Of a DNA stretch of 64,000 bases, positions 22,901 through 34,900 are shown piece after piece. Numbering within the stretch: position 1 is the stretch's first letter; each line of letters begins with the position of its first letter. A program made the position numbers and the translations under genes. Origin of the DNA: Macrostomum hystrix. Taxonomy: Eukaryota; Platyhelminthes; Macrostomidae. Under the pieces are notes generated by a model that worked only from the letters and a program-made list of their open reading frames with translations, ran no database searches and was not told the origin of the DNA. Location: positions 9,347,501 through 9,411,500 of the forward strand of contig CATNEN010000039.1 of the NCBI GenBank assembly GCA_950097015.1, written 5' to 3'.

Positions 22901-25900
22901 CTTATTAGTGAATACGTGCAAGTAGATAATAAGCAAATTAAACTACTTTGGTATAACCCAACTAAGACGTCTAGGGTTCGAATCTCGCTTAAGGTGAAAC
23001 AATTAGTGTCGCTGAACAAGACAAATTGTAAAACTGCTGATAAATGTCCAATCTGCACTGTCCATGGACTGGAGTTTCTACCCAGGTGAGATTTCAGTGA
23101 ATTAGTTAATGACACCAATTGCTTTCCCTGGGCTGGAAATCGAACTCCCGACCTCTCGGTAAAGCACTGGACAACAAGCTTCCCATTTAATGAACAGGTA
23201 AAAATGCTGCCCACCTTAGCCTGGGCCAGGAGGGCTCGGAGATGGTCGGCGCTCAGCCTCGCCGACGGCAGGTCGGCCTCCTCGGCTTCGGCTCGAACTA
23301 GCCAGGCCTCCAGCTGTTCCAGACCTTCGGCCAGCTCGCCAGCCAGAGGAGCGAGTTCGTCTAGTCGGGCGCGTCGGTCAGATGCGAGTCGGACGGCAGC
23401 CGCCTCGGCCAGCCTGGCGGAGTCGATGGAAGCGCGCAGTCGGCCATGATCGTGCGCCGGCCATTCGTGCAGGACAGCCCGGCCGGCCAGCTGAGCCTCC
23501 GAGGACGTCGCCGACAGGCCGGACAACTCGGCTGCCAGAGACTTCAGAGCGGCCGACTGGCCGGCTAGGAGGCTCGGGTCGCTCGCTGGAGGCTCCAAGG
23601 CTGCCAGGCGACGCTCCAGACGTCGCAGGCGATCGGTGGCGTCGTCGAGACGATTGGCGGCGTCACCGGCTCGAATTCCGGCTGCGTCGGCGCGAGCCAG
23701 ACGATCGGCGAGTGACTCTTCGGCGCGTCGATAGCGCGCCTGATCGCGTTCGGCCACGTCCTCAATGGCGTCGGCGGCTTCTTCGGTTAAGAGGCGCTTG
23801 AGAGCGGCGCCGTCGGACTCCACGGTGGTCAGGCTCGGCCGGAGTCGCTTCAGCTCGCCGTCGATCCGGGCGAGCTCGCCTGAGTAATGAGAACAAGTGC
23901 GATGCTGAAATCTGCACTACGAGCAACTGAAACATCGCTCACAGTTTAAGGGGCGGAACAGCTGAAGAATCGGAGGAAATGGAGGGGTGGAACAGCTGAA
24001 GAATCGGAGGAAATGGAGAGGGGGCGGAACAGCTGAAGAATCGGAGGAAATGGAGAGGGGCGGAACAGCTGAAGAATCGGAGGAAATGGAGAGGGGCGGA
24101 ACAGCTGAAGAATCGGAGGAAATGGAGAGGGGCGGAACAGCTGAAGAATCGGAGGAAATGGAGAGGGGCGGAACAGCTGAAGAATCGGAGGAAATGGAGA
24201 GGGGCGGAACAGCTGAAGAATCGGAGGAAATGGAGAGGGGCGGAACAGCTGAAGAATCGGAGGAAATGGAGAGCGGAACAGCCGCTACAAACCTGAGTCA
24301 GTCTCCGCCCTTCGCGACCTAAGCGCGGCCTCCAGCTCAGGCAGCCGCTGTTCCAACTGGCGATGCGCTGCAGCGAAGCTCTCAGCCAGAGGCAGGGCCC
24401 GCTCCAGCTGCTCCAGCTTAGCGGCAGCTTTGCGCCTGAGCTCCACGTAGTACTGCGACAGCGATGCGACCCGAGCCCGGATGACGTCGGCTTCGGCAGG
24501 CTCCAGCACCGGGGCGTCGGTGCGGCCGCTGACGTTGGAGGACGTCAGACAGTTGGCCTGCCTGGCTAGCTCGTCCATGTCCGCCTGGTGGGCCTCGATA
24601 TCGTCGTTGACCTTCTGCAATTTTGAAAATTTCGAGAACAGAATTAAAATTTTGAAATGGTGCGTAAATTTGATGCGTGATTAACGTCGTTATTTTTTAG
24701 CGCGAATTTAAAGCAATAAAATGCATTTATATATTTCTCAAATATGTACAGTGAGGATTAAACAAAGCATTGTTATAGTTAAAATAAGTTACTCGATCAA
24801 CAATAGAGTGCATTTTAAATAACCACATTTTTTTCTACATCTCCTAAAATATTCAACCAATCGCATTGAAAATCCAGAACACGGGCTAACATTTTTCCGA
24901 TGAAACTAATTCTAGGCAGAATAATAGGCAGCGGGTATTTGAAATACCCCCGTGGTCTTTCCCCAGGAGAGAAAATAGCGTGATCTTTCTTCTGTTAAGA
25001 AATTCGTTACATTTTCTGCGTCTAAATAACTAATTTCGTTAAAAAGCAGGCATTTTTGTTTAGATGTTAGAGGAATCGCCTTGCAGTTATTTTCGATAGC
25101 AAGAAGTTGGCTGATTCTCTCTCAGTAATTTACCACTAGCAAGAGCATAGCCTCCCGATCTAAATCCGGATTAAGGCCAGCAACTTGAGCACCCGAGTCC
25201 ACCTGACTGTCTGTGTGGCACAGCCAGGTGGACAAATCGTTGCACAGCTGGCCATAGAGTCTGAGATGCTCGCTCATGGCTAGCAGGGCTTCCAGTCTGG
25301 ACTCGACACAGTCGAATAATTCTTTGTGCCTTGTGCTCAAGAGATTGAGTTGTTTCTGTACGGACTCTCTGTCAGCCGGGTCTGAGACCGACTCGGCCAA
25401 ACGGCGGCCCAGAATGTTCACTTGGCGCAGCTGGGTCTGCAGATCCGCGAGACCGCCTACAGCGACCTGAGTTGCGGTGAGTTGCAGCGCATGGCAAAAA
25501 ATCTAAAATTGCGCCTAGGAATCAGCTTGAGCCTAGCGACAAAGGTCGAGAGCTCGAATCCTATGTCGTCTCTTACCTGTCAATTCTATCCTCTCTCGCC
25601 TGTTAATCGTACCCTCTCTTACCTTTCAATTCTACCCTCTTTCACCTGTCAATCCTACATTCTCTCCCCTGCCAATCCTACCTTCTCTCACCTGCCAATC
25701 CTACATTCTCTCACCTGTCAATCCTAAACTCTCTCACCTGCCAATCCTACCTTCTCTCACCTGCCAATCCTACATTCTCTCACCTGCCAATCCTACCTTC
25801 TCTCACCTGTCAATCCTAAACTCTCTCGCCTGTCAATGCTACGTTCTCTCACCTGTCAATCCTAGATTCTCTCACCTGTCAATCCTATCTTCTCTCACCT

Positions 25901-28900
25901 GTCAATCCTACGTTCTCTCACCTGTCAATCCTAAACTCTCTCGCCTGTCAATGCTACGTTCTCTCACCTGTCAATCCTAGATTCTCTCACCTGTCAATCC
26001 TATCTTCTCTCACCTGTCAATCCTACGTTCTCTCACCTGTCAATCCTAAACTCTAATGCCTGTCAATCCTAAACTCTCACGCCTGTCAATCCTAAACTTT
26101 CTCGCCTGTCAATCCTACATTCTCTCACCTGCCAATCCTACATTCTCTCACCTGCCAATCCTACCTTCTCTCACCTGTCAATCCTAAACTCTCTCGCCTG
26201 TCAATCCTACCTTCTCTCACCTGTCAATCCTAAACTCTCTCGCCTGTCAATCCTAAACTCTCTCGCCTGTCAATCCAACCCTCCAACTTTCTATCCTACC
26301 GTCTCACTTTAAAAGAAAAAAATGTATAGCCTAGTTTTATATGCATATTATTAACATAGAAAATCAAACACATAGAGATTTAATTTAGTTACCTGATTTA
26401 GTAATCCACGATTTATCTATTAAAAGTACAATGCGCTAATCTATTAAAATACGGGGACATGCAACCGTGCTAGATTCAGAAGTCCATGCAAATATATTAA
26501 AGTACGGGAGCACGTGGAGTCAATGAACTATCTATAACGAGCTAAAATAGACGAAATGCAGCTCACCTTGTGCTCAGCGATGAGTCTAGCAATCCTGTCC
26601 GCATTGGTCGAGCCGCACTCCAGCTCCGCCACGCGTCTTCTAAAAGCGTCCAAAGCGGCCAGCAGCGGGTCGTATTTGGCCCGGAATTCGGCCGCCAAGT
26701 CGCGAGTCAAATCCAGTTTAGCCCGCCGATCGGTGAGTCGGGCCCTGGCGGACTCGTATCGGCGAGCGACGTCTTCGGCAGCCGGGATGGCGGCTGGATC
26801 CTCGTCGGAAGCAGCGGCTAGGGTTCGCAGTTCGTCTAGGAAAGGGCCCCGATCAGCGAATCGGCCGAGGAGGCGATCAATGTCCTGAATCGGAAGGGAA
26901 AATAGGCGACGTTGAAAATTAGGGAAGCTAAGCAAGTGAGAAGCTAAGGATGTGAGAAGCTAAGGATGTGAGAAGCTAAGGAATTAGGAAGCTAAGGAAT
27001 TAGGAAGCTAAGGAATTAGGAAGCTAAGGAATTAGGAAGCTAAGGAATTAGGAATCGAAGGAATCATGGAGTGATTCACGGTTCGACTAAGGAATCGAAC
27101 CTGCAGCTGTCCGGCCAACGAGTTGGGATCGTTCAACGCCGTCGCCGCTGATTCGCCCTCGCCGGCACTGGAGGCGGCCTCGCACTCGGCCAGCCAATCG
27201 CGCCAGGCCTTCAAAGCGTCGGCGAATCGGCCGCTGCGCAGTGCCCGATTGTCGGCTCGCTCGCGAGCAGTCGCCAATTCGTCGCGAAGCTGGCGCAGCT
27301 CGGCCTGCATCGAGTCGACGACGCCGGAGAGGCTGGCCGCGGCGGCTGGCGAAGCGCCGTGCGCCGAGGCGACCAGCGACTGGCCGGCGGCTGCCAGCTG
27401 GCCGCAGCGAGTCTCCAAAGGCGCCATGGGGTCGCGCTGAAACGCCGTCAGCTCTTCCGGAGCAGGCGTCGCTGTCGTCGCCAGAGCCTTGAGTCGGTCT
27501 CGCGCCGAGGCAATGTCTCCGCGCGCCGATGCCAGCTCGCGCGTTAATCTCTCCAGCTCGTTTAGTCGTCGACGAAGCGAACTTTGGCGATCTTCAGCTC
27601 GACGCGCCAGTCGACGATTCTGATCTCGCAGCCGTTCCAGACGCTGGCCGAGGCGCTCGTCGCCGGCCGCTAAATCGGCCAGACTGTCCGCCTGGTCGGA
27701 CAGCTCGCCCAGCCGGTCCAGAGTCGACCGAATGTCCTCCAGTTGGTCGCGCAGAGTGTCCAAGTCTAGAGAGGCCTGCGGCATCGCGTCCAAGCGACTC
27801 TCGATGGCTGACTGCTCGCCGCTCAACCGGCGTGCCTTGTCCTGCTCAGGTGCGGGCGGGGAGTCGGGCTGGGTTTAGGGAGGGCTGAGATTTTTTAGGA
27901 AATAAAATGCTAAAACCTAACGATTTCTTAGAAAATATAAAGCTTGGATTCTTAAAAACTCTCTATTAATTAGGGATATTTCAAGGAAAGCGGCAAGTTT
28001 GTGACATTTAGAAACAATTAGATAGCTTTTTAGTTAAAATGATAACACTATTTATGCTTTTTAGAAAAAATTTTTTTAAGAAACAGTCTAATTTTTTCTT
28101 TTTACCAACATACTTTACAAGTAAATGGTACAGTGTGGCAGAGCGGGTTAACGCGATCCCTCCCTCGCCCTTTAGGGCCAACCTTCAAGGTACAGTAAAA
28201 GTGTACACTGCCTGTGTACAGTATCTGTGTACGTGTGTGCTCAGGAGTCAGCGGAATAGGCAGAATTGCCTCCTCGCTGGATGCGGGCCTAGTGTCACAT
28301 TATGTGCCACTGCAACAGACATCATTAACAAGCTTCCTACCTTGAATTGTCCAAGGACCTCCGAGCCGGCAGCCAGTCGGCTTGCCAGGCTTCTCAGCTG
28401 ATCCTCAAGGGTGGATCGTCGGGCCGATACTTTGCCAGCTTCGTCGATTAGCTGGGCGCCGACAGAAGCGGGCGCCGCTGCAAGCCGGGATGCCAGGACG
28501 GCGGCGCCAGACGCCAGCTGCTCAGCCGGTGAAGCCAGAGACTCCACAGCCTCCAGCAGGGCGGCAACTTGGCTGGCGAATTTCGAATCGCGCGGCTTGT
28601 CGCCTTCCGAGCTTAGGCCAACCCAGCGAGCTTCAGCGCGATCCAGTTGAGCCTGGTGAGGTTACGGAGTAGAGTGAATGAAGGTGAGGGATGGTAGTGA
28701 GGGAGGTGAGGAATGAGTGTGAATGAAGGTGAGGGATGAGAGTGAATGCAGGTGACGGATGAGAGTGAATGCAGGTGAGGGATGAGAGTGAATGAAGGTG
28801 AGGGAGTAGAGTGTGAATGAAGGTGAGGGATGAGAGTGAGGGAATTGAGGGTTGCAAATTATTTCTATTGGACTGAGATTTGAACCCCCGACCTGGGTTG

Positions 28901-31900
28901 AAAACTTATAAAAAAGCGGCATATCTTTACACACGGATAGAAAGCTGAGATAAGTAAAAAAGTGGATAATAAAATACAGGGAGTTCCCCTGCTCTTCTCA
29001 CCAGGCAGTCGGCCAGTCTTTCAACGTGGTTCCTCAGCAGCTCGGCCGAGGCCTGGGCTTCGGCCAGCAGCTGGCCGGCTCGCCGACGGAGCTCGCCTAA
29101 CCGAGCTTCAACGGCCCTAACCTCGGCGTCGATTCGAACCCCGGACTCTCCGCCATTAACTGCGCCAGCGATAAGATCCTCGGCTAGGCGTTTTAATTCG
29201 GCGCATTCAAGAGACGCCTTCTGATCCAGCTCGCTGATGATGTGCCGCAGCTCCTGGAGGGCATGACTGGCCGATTGACTGTCCGGCCTGTCCACTGTCA
29301 GCGCGGCCTCCTTGGCGGACAGTTTGGCTTCCTCCAGGCCTAGCCAGGCCTGCAGGCGGCTGTGCCGCTCACTGTACTTGGCCAGCAGGTCTGCGAGTCT
29401 GCGATTGGCGGCGGGGATGTCAGCGATTAGCCCTGAGGCTTGCCAGGTACTCTGGATCCTCTACTTATCTCATTCCACCGTCTCTCTACACCTTATCTCC
29501 ACTGCCTCTCTACACCTTATCTCCACTGCCTCTCTACACCTTATCTCCACTGTCTCTCTACACCTTATCTCCACTGCCTCTCTACCCCTTATCTCCACTG
29601 CCTCTCTACCCATATCTCCACTGTCATTCTACACCTTATCTCCACTGTCATTCTACACCTTATCTCCACTGTCATTCTACACCTTATCTCCACCGTCTCT
29701 CTACACCTTATCTCCACTGCCTCTCTACACCTTATCTCCACTGTCATTCTACACCTTATCTCCACTGTCATTCTACACCTTATCTCCACCGTCTCTCTAC
29801 ACCTTATCTCCACTGTCATTCTACACCTTATCTCCACTGTCATTCTACACCTTATCTCCACTGTCATTCTACACCTTATCTCCACCGTCTCTCTACACCT
29901 TATCCCCACTGTCATTCTACACCTTATCTCCACTGTCATTCTACACCTTATCTCCACTGTCATTCTACACCTTATCTCCACCGTCTCTCTACACCTTATC
30001 TCCACTGTCATTCTACACCTTATCTCCACTGTCATTCTACACCTTATCTCCACCGTCTCTCTACACCTTATCTCCACTGTCATTCTACACCTTATCTCCA
30101 CTGTCATTCTACACCTTATCTCCACTGTCATTCTACACCATATCTCCACTGTCTCTCTACACCTTATCTCCACCATCTCTCGACCCATATATCCTGTGGC
30201 CGAATCTCACCTATTCAGCGCGGTTCGCAGCGCCTCCGTGTCGGTGTCCAGCTCGGCTAGACAGGCCTGCACGCTGCTCAGCGCTTCGCGGCCCCTGGCG
30301 GCGCCGTCCTGATTCTCGGCCACAATCAGCGTCATCAGGTCGCGGGACTCCGCCTCGCGCCAGCTAATCTCACCGGCCAGCCGAGTCAGGCCGCGCAGCC
30401 GATCGGCCAGGTGCCGGTTCCAATCCGGAATTTCCTCACCAGCGCCGGAGAGCTCGACCAGTCTGGCTCGACCAATCGGCAGCCAGTCGGCCAGGCGCTG
30501 CACCCGCTGCAGCATCTGATCCTCAGCCTGGCCGGCTCGCGCCCGACGTTGGGCCAGCTCCACCAGGCGAGCTTCCAGTTCGCGCAGCTGACGCTCCAGG
30601 CCGGATAGTTTGGTGCGCAGGTCGAACTGAGTGGCCGGGTCGTCGGTGGCAGCATCGCACAGCCGGCGACAGAGCTCGCGAGCCTGGCCTAGGTTGGCGC
30701 GAAGCGACGACAGCTCGGCCTCGGTTGGTCGACCTGGAGAGGATTCGTGTCCCATTGTATAGTACATTACTCGATAAGCACCCTGCTCAGTTTATAGCTC
30801 CATAAACACACTGCCCCAGTTTATTGCCCCATAAACACACTGCCCCAGTTTATTGCCCCATAAACACACTGTCCCAGTTTATTGTCCCATAAACACACTG
30901 TCCCAGTTTATTGCCCCATAAACACACTGCCCCAGTTTATTGCCCCATAAACACACTGCCCCAGTTTATTGCCCCATAAACACACTGCCCCAGTTTATTG
31001 CCCCATAAACACACTGTCCCAGTTTATTGCCCCATAAACACACTGTCCCAGTTTGTTGCCCCATAAACACACTGTCCCAGTTTATTGCCCCATAAACACA
31101 CTGTCCCAGCTTATCGCCCCATAAACACACTGCCCCAGTTTATTGCCCCATAAACACACTGTCCCAGTTTATTGCCCCATAAAAACACTGTCCAAGTTTA
31201 TTGCCCCATAAACACACTGCCCCAGTTTATCGCTCCATAAACACACTGTCCCAGTTTATTGCCCCATAAAAACACTGTCCAAGTTTATCGCTCCATAAAC
31301 ACACTGTCCCAGTTTATCGCTCCATAAACACACTGTCCCAGTTTATTGCCCCATAAAAACACTGTCCAAGTTTATCGCTCCATAAACACACTGTCCCAGT
31401 TTATCGCTCCATAAACACACTGTCCCGCAGTTTCCGCACGCTCACCAGCTTCTCCGGCCTCGTCTAGTCGATCAACAGCCGCGGGCAGAGCCTCGCCGAG
31501 TCGGCCAAGCAGTGAGTAGAAGTCCAGGGTCGGCTGTCGAAGTCTTTCAAGCGCTTCGGCGCGCTCAGTAAGGCGCCTCCGAAGATTGTCGAGCGACGCC
31601 AGCAGGTCGGCCAGGCCCGCGCGAACACGAGCCGCCGCCGAGTCGGCGTCGGCAGCATCAGCCAATGCGGCTATCGGCAACGACTTCAGCAAAGCTATTA
31701 ATGCCTCGCAGGTGGAACTGAGTTGATTAACGGCCGGCTGCTTTGAGTCCAGTTCGTCTAGAAGTAGATTTACCTGGATCGGAACCGTTTAAACAAATAA
31801 ATAATAAGCCACAATGTATGAAATCGCATTTCATTTGAAAGCAACAACACTTCATAGAAAGATAAGCAAAAATATTGGCGTTCCTTAGAAACGGATATAA

Positions 31901-34900
31901 AAATATTAATTATTTTAATTATTGAGGATACCTGCCCCGATTAGGCCAGGTGTGCAGCCGACAGCACAGCCGCAGCTATCGCGCGGCGCATCTGAAGGCT
32001 GCGTACGGCTGTTCAGTCCATGGACTGGGGGGACGCCACACCCACCCTCAATTACCCCAGCTGATGCTGGTTCCCAACAGCGTTGGGTAGTGACTGATTG
32101 GTTGACAGACAGGCGAGGGTGTCCTGTGCCTGAGCTGAGCCTAATATTTAGGATTGATCAGTGAAATAGGAGACATTCGCGTCAGAGTGTCCTTAGTGGC
32201 CCAGTTCCACCTGCTGTAGCCCTTGAAGGCCCAGCAGTCCATCTAGATAAAGGTAGGTGACCACCGAAGACGGAGATGATGTAGGCACATTCGGGTGACA
32301 AGGAGATAAATTTTGAAGGCCTAGCAAGGCCGCACTGAGGAGCAGTGCTAACTCATGTATAGTGGTGTATGAAATACACTAGCGCTTATAGGAAAAATCT
32401 GACCTTCGGCCAGAACCGTTGAATATCTCTACGGTCTTAAGAGCTGGCGACTTGATATTGTTTCAGAAGATGCGCAACAAAGATTTGGCCCTCATTCTTG
32501 AGTTTCATGTGCTTGCGTTGCTCCGTTTAGGTGCAGCAAAAATTACCCTCCTGGAAGTTCTACTGTTGAAAGTTGGGTAAATTGAAGTGTCTTAAGTGAG
32601 TTAAGGGTCTTGCTGAAGAACACAGTTGTTTGAGTAGAGCCGGGTATCGAACCCCCGAGTCCCGACCTACAAGTCGTGAGTCCAACGCTCTAACCACTAG
32701 GCTATAACCCTCCGTTGGGAAACGGAAAAATCTGAACAAGAATAGTTTCTAAGAAATTCGCAAAAACTCAAAACTTTCTTAGAAACAAATTGTGAACGTC
32801 ATCGTAGGTTTCTTAGAAATATCAGTTGAAAAGTGCAAACCGACCAACCTGCTGAGCCTGAGCGCTGGCCAGAGCGGGGGTGGTGACCACAGGGCAAAGC
32901 ACGGCCAGCATTCGCTCCTTCTGGGTCACCCAGTGCCGCAGCGAGTCCGACTGGGCTTCGCGTTCGGCGAGCAGTTCAACCAGACGACATGCCGCTGACA
33001 GCTGCGACACCGTCGTCGACATCAGGTCGGCTAGACGGGTGGCCAGCCTAGAGGCGGACTCACCAATGCGTCGGGCGCCGACAACGCCAGTCGAAGGCCG
33101 ATTTCTTTGTAACCTTTCAGCGTGGGCGGACAATGCGACAACCGCCGGCTGGACATCGGCGGTTAGGCGACGCTGGAAGTCGGTAACGAGGCGGACACGA
33201 AGCTCGGCATCCGACTGGGTGTCGATGCCAGCCGAGGGTTCAACGGACGCGATGGTGGACGCGGCTTCGGCCTCCTTGGCTTCCAGGGCGGAGTGTGCGC
33301 GGGCGTGATCGGCCCAGTAGCCGCGCAGCTGGTCTGACGTCGATTCGATGTCGCCGCTGCGCCGGCAAAGCGAGTCGCCAATGGAGGCGTAGCGACTTTG
33401 CAGATCGTCGAGTTCCTGAGCAATTTCCGATAGCTCTGTGTGCGAGTGTTGGGGCATGTTTTGCTAATTGCTTTTTTTCTGTTCGTTAAATTAAATACAA
33501 AAAGTGGATTTTTATACTCTAAAGCTGGGATAAGCAAGTGATAAACATTCCATAAAATAAATAATAAAGTACAAATCGTGCTTTTAAAAGATGCTTTTCT
33601 AGAAAGATGTTTTCACAACGCAGGTCAGGTAACGCATTACGCAGAATATAAGTAGCAGTGTGAAGCAGAGAGGTTGCGCATCTGCCTCTTGCACCAAGCG
33701 TTCTGAGCTCGAATCCGCAGAGAGGCCACCCTAATAGTTTAGGGCGCAGCGGCGTAAAGAAGTCTAGGGGTTTGATTACTCTCTTTAAGCCGATGAGGGC
33801 CGACCAACTCAATCCCCGATAGTAGACATGAAATAGGTAGAAATTAGATTAGGGAGAGATGAGACAGGGGAGAGATGAGACAAGGGAGAGATGAGACAGG
33901 GGAGAGATGAGACAAGGGAGAGATGAGACAGGGGAGAGAAAAGATAAGGGAGAGATGAGACAGGGGAGAGATAAGATAAGGGAGAGATGAGACAGGGGAG
34001 AGATAAGATAAGGGAGAGATGAGACAGGGGAGAGATAAGATAAGGGAGAGATGAGACAGGGGAGAGATAAGATAAGGGAGAGATGAGACAAGGGGAGAGA
34101 TGAGATAAGGGAGAGATGAGATAGGGAGAGATGAGACAGGGGAGAGATAAGATAAGGGAGAGATGAGACAAGGGGAGAGATGAGATAAGGGAGAGATAAG
34201 ATAAGGGAGAGATGAGACAGGGGAGAGATAAGATAAGGGAGAGATGAGACAGGGGAGAGATAAGATAAGGGAGAGATGAGACAGGGGAGAGATAAGATAA
34301 GGGAGAGATGAGACAGGGGAGAGATAAGATAAGGGAGAGATGAGACAGGGGAGAGATAAGATAAGGGAGAGATGAGACAAGGGGAGAGATAAGATAAGGG
34401 AGAGATGAGACAGGGGAGAGATAAGATAAGGGAGAGATGAGACAAGGGGAGAGATGAGATAAGGGAGAGATAAGATAAGGGAGAGATGAGACAGGGGAGA
34501 GATAAGATAAGGGAGAGATGAGACAAGGGGAGAGATGAGATAAGGGAGAGATGAGATAGGGAGAGATGAGACAGGGGAGAGATGAGATAGGGAGAGATGA
34601 GACAAGGGAGAGATGAGACAATGGAAGAGATAAAAAGAGGAGAGAAATGAGACACGGGGGGAGATGAGACAAGGTAGATATTAGATAAGGGAGAGATGAG
34701 AAAGGGGAGAGATGAGACAGGGGTTAAGACAGAGCTTGCGGACCTTGCACTATATCAATAAAAGTACTTTTAAAAGACAAGCCAAGCAAATGAAACTGAA
34801 ATGCAGTGACATGCTAAACACAAATAACAAATAAAATTACAACATCAGCATTTATAGAATCTAAAAAGCTAACAGTGGACAGTGGCTCCCATAAAAAATA

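Noticed and set aside
33809-34672. Open frames over the purine minisatellite, and similar frames at 29312-30367, 38712-39565, 18137-18805 and 10495-10889
   Set aside because: They coincide exactly with non-coding tandem arrays in introns and are open in several frames at once.
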